Part shown: one piece after another, positions 54,540 to 64,000 of the stretch | Layout: the number at the start of each line of letters is the position of its first letter | How positions within the stretch are numbered: the first letter of the stretch is position 1 | NCBI GenBank assembly: GCA_964035795.1 | Contig: OZ038320.1 | Span: 32,909,456 to 32,973,455 of the forward strand | From: Pterobdella sp. o SKG-2022 | Taxonomy: Eukaryota > Annelida > Clitellata > Hirudinida > Piscicolidae | Direction: 5' to 3' | DNA length: 64,000 nt | The notes under the pieces: model-generated | What the model was told of the DNA's origin: nothing | The model's database searches: none | The model's input: only the letters and a program-made list of their open reading frames with translations | Translations under genes and position numbers: made by a program

Positions 54540-55565
54540 TCATAAAACCTCACCTTCAAACACAATGGAAAGAGTCGTTTTTGTCGAGGAAAGCTCTGAA
54601 AAGTGTTATTCATTTAGCTGTTGCATCTGCATTAATTTCTATTCATTAACAACATATCACTTCTCAATCACAAATGGCCCACTATCCTCCTTTCATGAAA
54701 ACATGAAAAGAATTTTGCAAAGTAATATTGATTAGACAAAGTCAAGAACCCAGATAAAATAAGTGCAAAAATGGGGAGATAAGAGGTGGTTGAATGTAGA
54801 GAATAATAATATTTAATATAACATATCAGGGATAAGCAAGCATGCCTAACAATGCATCTATGGAGGGATAAACTGGCAGACACCAAAAATTTTACGAATG
54901 GAAAAACAGAAAAATAGATTTTGTATCTAGAAAAATCTCTTAGTGAGGGAGGGTCTAGATACAAGAAAACACAACTCAGTACTTGATGTCTGCAATGACT
55001 CGCTTAAGACCTGATACTCAGAGAGCTTTCAACGATGAAACAGAAGGACTTATCCAAAAGGGAGACAGAGAGATAAAGTCGTTTTTGGTTATAAAATCGT
55101 TTCAAAAACTACTCTCTTTACAATCTATAATATACTTGAATATATATCATTATACAAAATACCTATTTGTGCTTAACTCATAGTTAATTTCTTGAAAATA
55201 GGTTTACGTAATATTCTAAATTATCTTTTTTATGCTTGGAACTCCAATCATTATAAAAACCCATAACTTCAATAGTCATTTCATGCTGATTTTTTATTTC
55301 AAGGACATACTCACCAAAAATTAAAGCTTTATTTTTAATAAAGGTATGAATTCCTCAAATTGATGTTTTATACATAATTAACGTGAAGATAATACATGTC
55401 ATAAGAGCTCACCATCAACCGCAATGGAAAGAGTCGTTTTTGTGGAGGAAAGCTCTAGAAAATATTATATTCATTCAGTCGTTTCGTCTGCATTTATTTT
55501 TATTTATTCGAAATATATCACTTCTCAGCCAAAAATGGTTCGCCGTCCCTCTTTCATGGTTGTCC
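54540..55565 (+). repeat. Direct duplication of an exon-like segment
   Basis: The segment 54540..54710 recurs at 55394..55565. Both contain ATGGAAAGAGTCGTTTTTGT and GAGGAAAGCTCT, then a diverging AT-rich part and ATATCACTTCTCA. The second copy opens a 75-codon frame, MERVVFVEESSRKYY. The first is closed sooner. Could be a duplicated first exon or a repeat. Confidence 0.6.
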
Positions 55566-56477
55566 ATCATCCTTCTTACGTCTCTTACCCGTTTTATCGC
55601 ATTCACCCATTTCTACGGATACCAGACGAGTCAAATTTTTTGGTTTTGTAGACAAAAGTTGACTGGATAAAATACTTTTGCTCATTTCTGAACACAATAC
55701 AACCGTATTATTCAGTGCTAATTGACAGTGAAAAAATCTCCATTTATCATAGTTGTAACCATACATTTTGACTAGCAGAGAAACAATGTTACATTTTTTT
55801 AGCTTCATGCTATGTATATAGATTTGAAAAATATTTTTGATTTTGGGCTTTGGTTGTTCAAAAACAATTGGAGAATAGTTGCAAACAGTTTTATCGTCAG
55901 CTTCAATTGAAGGAACCCAAGAACTTAAATCAAACCAGAAGCTGTTCAGTATAGAAAAATATTTATTCCATTAATTTTAGATTCATGACGATTCTTGACT
56001 GGTTTGACTCATTAGATCTTTGATTAGATTCTCCTGTTTGGTCCCCATGGTTTGGACCAAATTTATGAAAATTTTATTGGAAATATGAATTAATTATACA
56101 GATAACTCTTATTAAATTTTTGCTTCTAATAACAAATAAATAAAATAATTCTAAAAATAACATCCAATTTTTAATTATTAACCAAACTAAGATTTATAAA
56201 AATACTTTTGCCCATTTTGAGGCAGAAAGATGTTTTGAGTTCAACTAAAGAAGATGCTCCAAAAAGTTTTGACTTGAGCTTCTTTTCACCGACAAATTAT
56301 TGTGGGCAGTCATTTTGCAATTAAAAAATTATTGGTTGAAAAAAAAACGTCGGCATGTTTGTTTTCAAAACTAATTTTAAATGCTCAAGGGATCTGAAAT
56401 AAACAATGAACAGCAGGAATATTTATTTATGACGTTGTTGTTGGTTTAAACGAAAAGTTAAATTTTGTTTGTTACTA

Positions 56478-56524
56478 CATACTACTGTATAATTATACAG
56501 TAGTATAATTATACTACTGTATAA
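56478..56524. repeat. Short palindrome TACTACTGTATAATTATACAG
   Basis: Nested inverted repeats of TACTACTGTATAATTATAC and its complement. A perfect cruciform-forming sequence with no gene nearby. Confidence 0.8.
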
Positions 56525-57004
56525 TAAAAAGCCTCAATGATATCTTATGCCTGGTACTATACCAATGCCTATAAAAACAAAAATTGACGTTTTGTATGGA
56601 AGAAAATTATGATAACAATGCTAATATTTACGATGACATAAATAGAAATTCAATAAAAACTTCAAGTCAAAATAAGAGAGCGGGTAAAAATGGAGCAAGA
56701 GGGTCATTGGCCCATATGTGGCAAGCGAGCATTTATTGAAGGGGGCATGAACTCTGACCTGCAATTGTTTCCGGCCTTTTTCGCTTTAATACCAAGGCTC
56801 TGTCTCTAAGCTAAACAGCCAGACACTTGGAACTCGACCCATAAGTTTTTTGAATTGAAGTGGAAATAGTGGAGATTGTTTGAAAACCATTGTATATTCT
56901 CATAGTTCTCCTTTTAGTTTGCAATGACATCATTGTTTACATTTCAGCACCATCAAACTTCAATCTAAATTAAATTCAAATCTTGCAATAAAACTAAAAA
57001 ACCA

Positions 57005-57260
57005 ATGATTTTAAAAAACTTCATAGTCACATCACTACTTTTCATTCTCCCAAGTAACATTTTTTTGACCTACTTTCAAAACTTCCCTCACTTCCTTAGC
57101 TTAACACTCCGACAGAGCGGTCAACGAGTGAAGAGATGAAACTAAACAACATGCATCTCAAATCCTTCTCCTATTGCAATGCGGCCAGTATTCCATTCGA
57201 GAAAAACGGGTCTTTCCCTTTGGGGGCCAATGAGACAGCTTGCACAATACTTGCCAAGTT
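57005..57260 (+). CDS. Family member F10: signal and Cys exons (partial)
   Basis: Signal exon 57005..57053 (MILKNFIVTSLLFILP, donor gtaaca, phase 1) joins in phase to an exon from about 57133: MKLNNMHLKSFSYCNAASIP, FEKNGSFPLGANETACTI, FVCKLCC. The FSYCN...PFEKN pattern is close to HYCYKNVLFEKN in F7, followed in both by a CC pair. The donor and any downstream exons are uncertain. It may be an independent partial gene or the true 5' end of F4, whose own signal-like exon starts at 58067. Confidence 0.4.
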
Positions 57261-57374
57261 CGTCTGCAAGCTTTGTTGTGTGGTGGGAATGAGCTTTTTT
57301 GGTTTCATTGTTTTTTGAGTTTTTTTCCGAATTCCAGTTTGAAAAAGCTTTGAAGTATAATAGCCTGAATCGAT

Positions 57375-57500
57375 TTGTAAAGTCAACAAACACAAAGTGT
57401 TTATTAAAACAAAGACACGAAGCTTTTCGTAAGACTAGCTTACATTATTAAGCTTCATGTCTTCGTTTTAATAAACACTTCATTTTTTTGACTTTACTAA
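57375..57500. mobile_element. Small fold-back element (about 50-bp arms)
   Basis: GTAAAGTCAACAAACACAAA, AGTGTTTATTAAAACAAAGA and CACGAAGCTT are mirrored by AAGCTTCATGTC, TTCGTTTTAATAAACACTTC and TTTTGACTTTAC. The loop is about 30 bp. MITE-like; not related to the 30656 hairpin. Confidence 0.8.
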
Positions 57501-58066
57501 ATAAAAATTTTTTTTTCCAAAGCAGAGTAACCTGGCTTTAAAAGCATATTTAAATAAAGATAATATATATTTAAATGATATATACATGGAAATTTAAAAT
57601 TAACTGTGAAGCAATAACCTCATGCAAAAATCAATTTTCATCCCCATTCTTAACCATGAGTCAATATTTTAAGACTTGCATTAAAGAAAAACAAACCCTT
57701 CGATGCTTTTAAATTCACGAAGGTTTTCGCCAAGTGAGTCTGAGAAAAGTTTGCCAGAGCGAGAAACTTCTTGATTTAATAATGAATTTCAGCCATTTTT
57801 TTAATTAAACATAAACACCAAAATACATAAAACCAGGAATGATTGTTTGAGACTGGTCTTTATCAGAAGCTTTTCGATCAATCGAGCGGAGATCAGCCCA
57901 TCACAGACTGGAAAGTACGATCAAGATGCAACTAATTCAATTATCAGCCTCAAAAACAAAGATTATGCATTTATAAATTACTAAGCGCTAAACAATTAAT
58001 ATAAATAGTACAAGAGTATAGCATTATAAAATTGCTTGTTACAAGTGTACAAGATTTTTCAGCTCC

Positions 58067-60756
58067 ATGGGTTTCAAAATTTCGAAAAATTCAAAAATTT
58101 CTCTCAAATTTTTGTTTTCCATCATCATTTTTATTATCAACTTTGTTATCAACTTCTTTCTATGGAGCACAGTCTGCAAACTAGGATTGCTACAGTAGTC
58201 AGAAGGACCAGGACAGAAGGTACTGGTTTATAAATGTGATTGCAGAAATTTTTTAGATGTAAATCATGGTAAAGTAGAAAAAAATTTCATAGCTGCAGTG
58301 AGTGTGGTGAGTTGACAGATCATTATTGGGGCCAGAGGATATTTTATTTTGACTGCTACATTGAAGACTGGCAAGTCCAGTGCATATTGTCTCTTGGGAT
58401 ATCATGGCTGAGTCTACCCGGATAAGTGAGAAGGGCTTGCATCTTTGTAGTCTGCATAGGATCTGATTTTTGTGACCATTTGCTTCTTCGTATTGGCGCA
58501 CGTTGCACACCTAATTGCTTCCATTCTAATGTTTTCCACTTTTATCTGAAACTGAGCTTTCCAAGTAGATGCTCAAAGTTGAAAATCTTTTACATTAACC
58601 CGGCTGACTCTCGCACTTGTGTGAATTCAATCAGCAAAACTAGCATATATTTAGAACCTAGAAACTTTGGCTTTCAAGAACTCGTTATATTTTTTTACCT
58701 CACTTTTTTTGGCAGGTTTTCTGATGTATTTTTGAAGTACAATGGCAATCAATCGTTGTTGTGTGGAAAGAAATGCCCTGCAAACTTTGTGGACACTATA
58801 GAGCTGAAGTTTGATGTGGTGGCCCAAAGTCAATTGTGTAGGGTTATCATATACGTCGACCAAGGTAGAATTTTTTCGTTAAACTTATTATTTTTTATCA
58901 TGTAAGATATTTTTGTCTAAATATTTTGAATTTTTTCAATTTTATAGAATTATATTATTTTATCGTTCTACAGACATTATATATCATTTTTCGTTACTTT
59001 TTCCAAAATAACTACATGAAATGAGCCAATTTTTTTATTTCAATTATTTTTATTAAAATTTTATTTTTTGAAAATTCTACTTTTTTATAAATCCTACCAA
59101 TGTTTTTGTTAAATTTGTCGCAAATTTGAGGTCACATAGAGAAAGAAGTAAAAAAATTGATTCATTAAATTAAGTTATTTGGAAAAAATATTAGTTCAGC
59201 ATCATTTCCACATAATAAGAACTGCAGCTCAAAATAAAAAATTTTCACAGATGACTGGGGAACAAATCTAACAGACACGACAACAATAACGGATAACACA
59301 ACAACAACAATTCCAACAGCAACAAAAACAGACACAACAACAATAATAACAGGCACAATAACAAAAACAGCAAATAAAACAACAACAAAAACAACAACAA
59401 AAACAAATAAGACAACAAAAATAAAAACAAAAACAACAACAATAAAAACAAATACAACAACAAAAATCCAAACAAAAAAAACAAAAAAGAATAAAACAAC
59501 AACAATAAAAACAAATACAACAACAAAAATCCAAACAAAAAAAACAAAAAAGTATAAAACAACAACAACAACAACAGACTTTAGGTTACAAACGGAAGAG
59601 TTAACTGGTAAATTTTTTTGCATAACTCAAAATCATATTTTTTCCATCTTCATTTTTTTTCAGATTTGAGAACAACAACAAGTAAAATAAATATGATAAC
59701 TTCAAAACTATAATAAAACATTCCTGCAAATAATATCATTAGAAAATAAATTACTCATAATATTTATGGATAAAATGATAAAAAAATAAAGGAATAAAAA
59801 AAATAATAAAATTAATATTGAACAAAGAAAAAAATAATAAATGATAATAATTCAGACATGACATTTGTCCCGGTGCCTCCTCCTCCCCTTGAAGGTATAA
59901 CTTTCCGCAAAGAATCATACAAGAAGTGATTCTGTTGAAGTTTTTTCTAGTTAAAACCACTTTTAATGTTTCAGATCTCAGTCATCTCTTTTGGCTTCTC
60001 CCTCTTCTTTTTCTCATCATCATCATTCTCACCATCATTTCGTGAGTGCAAATATGCTTCAAAAAATTCGAATATTGTCGTGTTTTTATGATCCACAATT
60101 TTGAGGCTAGTTGTTCACAATGTTAATATTAGTTTAAGGGATTTTTACTCATCTGTTTCTCACCGACGAACCTTGAAGATCTTGTTGCACGGTTTGAAGT
60201 ATTTTTTGGAAACTTTTTGAGCACCTAAGCTGCATCTTTCGGTGTCTCACAAACACATTAGGCTCACATGTGAGACTCAAGGCTGCTGGAGTTTGGATTA
60301 CATTTTGAGCATGCTGGTAAAAGGTGTATTCTCCAGGTATCAGCCTAATGGCGAGCTTGTATCCATTGGTATTATTTTGGTATTCAATGGGTACTCATCC
60401 AACACCAGCCTGGTACTCATGACCGAAGTACATTCTGATAGGTTATGTTTTGGAGCATGCATTCACAAACTTGGCCACAAAGGATGCGGGCAACAAGATT
60501 TAGTGAAATTAATTTATTCGTATTTTTTATTAAAATAATAAAGTTATTTATAAAACTTCAAACCAACACATGAAAATGAAAACATAAAACCTCCCAAAGA
60601 ATCTATATGAACCAACCCCCTCCTTCGGACGACAGACTCTCCATCCATATCTTGGCTATGGTGATGCAGAAATTGGCTTATGAAGAAATGGCTCATTTTG
60701 TTGATCTGCGCAAACCTGAAAGTATCGAAACGAAGAAGAGCCTTTCAAATCATAGT
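58067..60756 (+). CDS. Family member F4: Cys-module protein with Thr-rich stalk and alternative 3' ends
   Basis: Exons: 58067..58194 (hydrophobic FLFSIIIFIINFVINFFLW), 58293..58411 (CSECGELTDHYWGQRIFYF), 58451..58618 (CTPNCFHSNVFHFYLKLSFP, LKIFYINPADS), 58716..58864 (LLCGKKCPANFVDTIELKF, LCRVIIYVD), 59251..59607 (119 residues, mostly Thr/Lys: mucin-like stalk), 59975..60041 (67-nt membrane exon: SHLFWLLPLLFLIIIILTII), tail. Two tails fit phase 2: 60600..60756 (YMNQPPPSDDRLSIHILAMV, ending EEEPFKS) and 60337..60538 (YQPNGELVSIGI, AATAAA at its end). A short exon 59664..59713 with a stop and AATAAA also fits after the stalk and would give a secreted form. The join 58618 to 58716 does not keep phase in my model. 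The first exons have a competing minus-strand reading. Confidence 0.52.
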
Positions 60757-61936
60757 ATATTAGATAGAGGATAAAAAAAACATACACAAAGATTGGCAGA
60801 ATGGAAACCGAGATGTAGAAAAAAGCCGGATGAAGCTCAAAAAAAATATTAAAAACATGGAAATTTCAAAAAAAAACAATTCTACATATTGAGAAAAACG
60901 AAAAAATACAAAAGATTTAAGAAAACTAAAAATCCTCCTGTCCATCGAGAACACTGACCGCGAAGAACCTTTTAAAGCTGATGCAATCTTTTTGAAACTT
61001 GTTTTGATCGCCAACAGTTTGCTTATTTAAATATTGGAAATTTTCCAATAAAATAAATCTGAGTTAATTTTTGCCTCTTTCACCTACCCCTTGACTCCTA
61101 AATCATTCATTGTTGAGCTCCAAACTTAAGGCTGGTGAATTTGTTAGACACAAAGTAGTGCTTTTGACGGCTCTTGTCATAAAATTTTGTCTCAAGATTA
61201 TATTAGTTGAATTAGAAACTTTGTGCGTGTGATGTTGTGAGTGATTGATTGTACGTTTTGTTCCCTTACTTTAAAAAGAAATTTCGAAATAAAATGAAAA
61301 GTTTCGAATCAGTTTTAAACGCAAGCTAGATTCATTTTTAGTTTTCTATGGCTTCACTGTTTATCTTTTAGCGCCATCTAGCGAATCAAATGGTCGATTA
61401 TTTCAAAGTCAATCTTACTCATTAATGTTTAATCAAAAGAGTTTTTTGATATTACTTTATCTCTGTTAACAAAGTGACTACTTATTTGTCAAAATAACTT
61501 CAATCTAGCTCTAAACGAAGCTCTTATTCAGATCCAATGCAACTTAGTTTCACACAGCACACAATCACAGGTCACGTGATGGCGATGGTGGTTCGACTAA
61601 ACAACAAGCACTTTCGGTCATTTTCTTATTGTCAGAATGACTCTAGTATCGTGTTCCAAAAAGACGCTCATCACTCTGACCCCTTCCACAAAATGCTCTG
61701 TCATTAATCTGTATCGATAAACATTTTAAATTCTTTATGTATCTATTTCATTTTTTTGAATTATTATTTTTTTTATTATATGTTTATAATTGCCAAATTT
61801 TTGTCTTAAATATTCATCTCCATGCAATCGTAGACTATTTCTTCAACTATTGTTGAGGTTTCAACAACCGACCACAATGTTGTGATGACTCATCTAATTA
61901 ATGACCAACCTCATGACGTCATTTCATGATTTGCAG
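60757..61936. other. Intergenic, nothing recognised
   Basis: AT-rich sequence. An 84-codon minus frame (60760..61014) has no recognisable domain. 5' exons of F5 may lie near 61500-61930 but were not identified. Confidence 0.4.
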
Positions 61937-62283
61937 GGGAGTGTTTGAAACTGGTGCTTCAACAGATCTATCCTGTGGTAAGCATCACCATTGATCCGGT
62001 CCAAGATGGTAGGTCGTTGCAACCTTCAAAGCATTAATGATGCTTTAAAATTTATATTTATCATAAGACCCATCTGCTTGTTTCATTTTTAAATTTTTAT
62101 TCATGCCAACCACAAAATTTTATGAAAAAATAGTGATAGATGAGAATGGTGGAAGAAAAACTTGCGAGAACAAATGTCTTCCAAACCTAGCAGACACAAT
62201 GGGGATATCCCTCCCAGCTTTGACCTCTCAAGACATCACCAACTTGACTCTGTGCTCGATTCGGATAGAAGTACACACTGACA
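61937..62283 (+). CDS. Family member F5: two ectodomain exons (partial)
   Basis: Exon 61937..62008 (72 nt, same size as the F1 equivalent): GECLKLVLQQIYPVVSITID. Exon 62134..62283 (same 49 whole codons as in F4): IDENGGRKTCENKCLPNLAD, then SLPALTSQDITNLTLCSIRI and EVHTD. They join in phase 1. NLTLCSIRIEV closely resembles the LTLCEVEVY ending of F-type lectins, the best evidence for the fold. A Lys/Thr-rich segment in phase at 62337-62455 could be a stalk. It meets a TGA. Membrane and tail exons not found, so this may be a decayed or incomplete copy. Confidence 0.48.
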
Positions 62284-64000
62284 GTAAATTAAACTGTTAT
62301 GTAAAATCAAACAAAAATTAACCGAAAAAGAAACAATCAGAAGCAAAAAAAACAAAAGAAAATCATCCGGAAGCTAATCACACAAAAAAAAATCAACCTC
62401 AAAAAGGATATCCAGCAAAAAAAACAACCAGAGAAAAAAACGGAAAAAAAAGTTGAAAAAAAGAAAAAGATTCAGCAACAAAAACAATGAGAAAGATCGG
62501 GTACAACACAACTTAAACAGACCTGCTGGTGAAAAATAAACCAAATAATTCAACATCTGAAAAAAAATCTCAAAAAACTGTTTTTTGGGGCTGTCAAACA
62601 AGAGAGAATGCAATATGATAGAAAAAGAAGGCATGGGAACAGAAATATAGAAAACCAAAAAATTTTTGGTTGTCAAATGAGTTTTTGTTAAAGATTCCCA
62701 TTGAATGGATCTGGAGAGTTGAGGGGCTGTTGCTGGTGGAAAAGTAGAGCCTCAAAACTTGAGAATATCTACAGAACATTGGCATCTTATTTGGCTATAA
62801 ACACTTATTATAAATATATCTAATATTTTTTTTCAACTTAAAATCCAATTAAGTTTCTTAATGTTTTTGAAATGAAAAAAAATCAAAATTGACAGCTGCA
62901 TGTTATGCGACAAGCACTTAGTTTGAATGGACCTTTGTTGTCTGTCCCCTAGAACTAGCTTTGTGGAGACAGAACTGTTTTAGTCATCCGGTCAAACACA
63001 TTTGTTTTGTAGAAAAACATGACTCAAATAGTTCAAGTCAAAACATTCGAAAAATGAATATTATTTGGAAACCAAATCTCACGGGTTTGTTTTTAGGATT
63101 TCTGTTTTCCCATTTCCAACTTTTCCATTTGAAACTTCCTCTCCCTTTGTCTTTCACAACTTCTCATTAGCCACTTCATTTCCCTCATCAAGTCAGGCCT
63201 GAATGTCACCATTAGATAAAGTTTTTTGTTTTTTTTCACAAGCTTTTGCAAAGTTTCACGTTTCCCTGCTCCTTCCATCCTTCTCTCGTCTTTCTCATCG
63301 AGAATTGTTTGATCATCTTCTCACCTGAAAACCATTTTGATTTTTTTGATTTTCTGCTCATTCGAGAGTTTCTTCTTTATAGCTTACTGTGAATATCAAA
63401 CTAAAATTTTTTTAAATTTTTATTATGGTTATGAAAGAGTGCATTTTAACGTTTTGTAGAAGGCATCGAGGATTTTAGCTTTTGTTTCTCAATAAAGTAT
63501 AAAAATGTTTTTCATATTTGATGTTTTGTTAGAAACAGCAAGAAGTTAGCTTCCAAAAAAAGACAAAATGGAGGACAGAATGAGTTGATAACATTTTATG
63601 AAATTTTGTTGGGCTTGTATGAGTAAACACTTAGAAAAAGTTTTTCAGAAAGAAATGATGGTCTTTAGTAGACAACTAAAAATTTTTTTTAAATATCATA
63701 AACTCAATTTTATGATTAAGTTTATCAAAAAAGCATGAGTCTCTCAATTGAAATGGTCTTCTTTAAAGTAATATAAAGCCTTGAAGAATGGTCAAAAGGA
63801 GAAGGAGTAGAAGGGTGGAGGTGGGTGCAGAGATGCCATGGTTGTCCATTTTTATAGTTTCCAAATAATTATTTTTAGTTTTAAAATAATGAATGTTAAT
63901 AGAATTTCATAGCTTAATGTTGTTTTCATAATGTCTTCTAGTGACGTGGCTTAAAAGTTGTGTTTGGGAATAAAATGTAATCCATGATTGGCCATGAGAA
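62284..64000. other. Lys-rich low-complexity and intergenic DNA
   Basis: 62337-62500 is very A-rich and Lys/Asn-coding. A + frame at 62961..63170 with HICFVEKHDSNSSSQNIRKM has protein-like text and possible splice ends (ttttag, ACGG|gtttgt) but cannot be tied to a gene. The rest shows nothing recognisable. Confidence 0.4.

Larger units (their letters stand above)
53649..57004. other. Intergenic with duplicated segment and arm fragments
   Basis: Contains a duplicated segment (54540..54710 and 55394..55565), a degenerate piece of the hairpin arm and Penelope 3' end at about 55225-55372, and a short palindrome at 56478-56524. Frames elsewhere are short and AT-biased. No complete gene is supported. 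Confidence 0.45.

Noticed and set aside
58263..58510. Minus-strand lectin-like exon (LASLQCSSQNK ... THHTHC)
   Set aside because: It is attractive, but the + reading on the same DNA joins in phase with exons on both sides and is collinear with the F4 modules. Kept as the weaker alternative.
59165..59623. Val/Phe-rich minus-strand ORF
   Set aside because: Antisense of the Thr-rich stalk exon (ACA repeats) of F4.

Overview
The window is nuclear DNA of an AT-rich invertebrate animal. Evidence: spliced genes with GT-AG introns and phase-matched exons, a five-exon mitochondrial single-stranded DNA-binding protein (SSBP1), a C-type lectin, a Ly-6/three-finger domain gene, RLE-type and APE-type LINEs, a Penelope-like GIY-YIG fragment, and a tRNA-derived SINE family. 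The phylum cannot be read from this sequence alone. All exon joins were built by hand from splice motifs, reading phase and homology between copies.

Layout. 1-12.4 kb: two giant intronless genes in head-to-head orientation. One is complete on + (1,949 codons). Its diverged paralogue on - is open for 1,822 codons and runs off the left edge. Both share a new architecture: basic N-terminus, Cys clusters, Pro-rich block, basic region and long coiled coil. One stretch of about 245 bp is nearly identical between them. 13.6-15.2 kb: an ACT microsatellite, then a five-exon secreted three-finger gene with a His-rich linker. 16.2-17.8 kb: SSBP1 on -. 18.5-19.4 kb: a C-type lectin on - with a stop codon in its WND motif. 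20-22.4 kb: LINE and SINE debris.

22.6-33.3 kb and again 46.3-62.3 kb: the most interesting content, a dispersed family of small multi-exon genes. The shared template is a signal peptide, then an ectodomain of two or three short exons with a recurring Cys module, sometimes a low-complexity stalk, then a transmembrane exon (usually 67 or 70 nt, entered in phase 1 and left in phase 2), then a cytoplasmic-tail exon entered in phase 2. The ectodomains keep a pattern while the tails are unrelated. One tail is a 10-residue tandem repeat. One gene has a Thr-rich stalk plus alternative 3' ends that would make secreted or membrane forms. The ectodomain ends like an F-type lectin/discoidin fold (final strand LTLC-x-I-x-I-E-V), but that assignment is inference. 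A mucin-like type I membrane protein at 36.4-38.4 kb follows a similar plan.

34.8-46.2 kb is mainly repeats: a CR1/L2-type LINE tail, a second APE-type LINE remnant, a 20-bp satellite, two abutting RLE-type (R2/NeSL-like) LINEs, and long TTA arrays. 51.8-52.7 kb holds a Penelope-like fragment between 280-bp inverted arms. Pieces of the same or similar arms recur at 30.7, 36.8, 48.8 and 55.3 kb. 52.9-57 kb has a Lys/Glu-rich gene and a duplicated exon-like segment. The rest is AT-rich sequence in which I see no gene.
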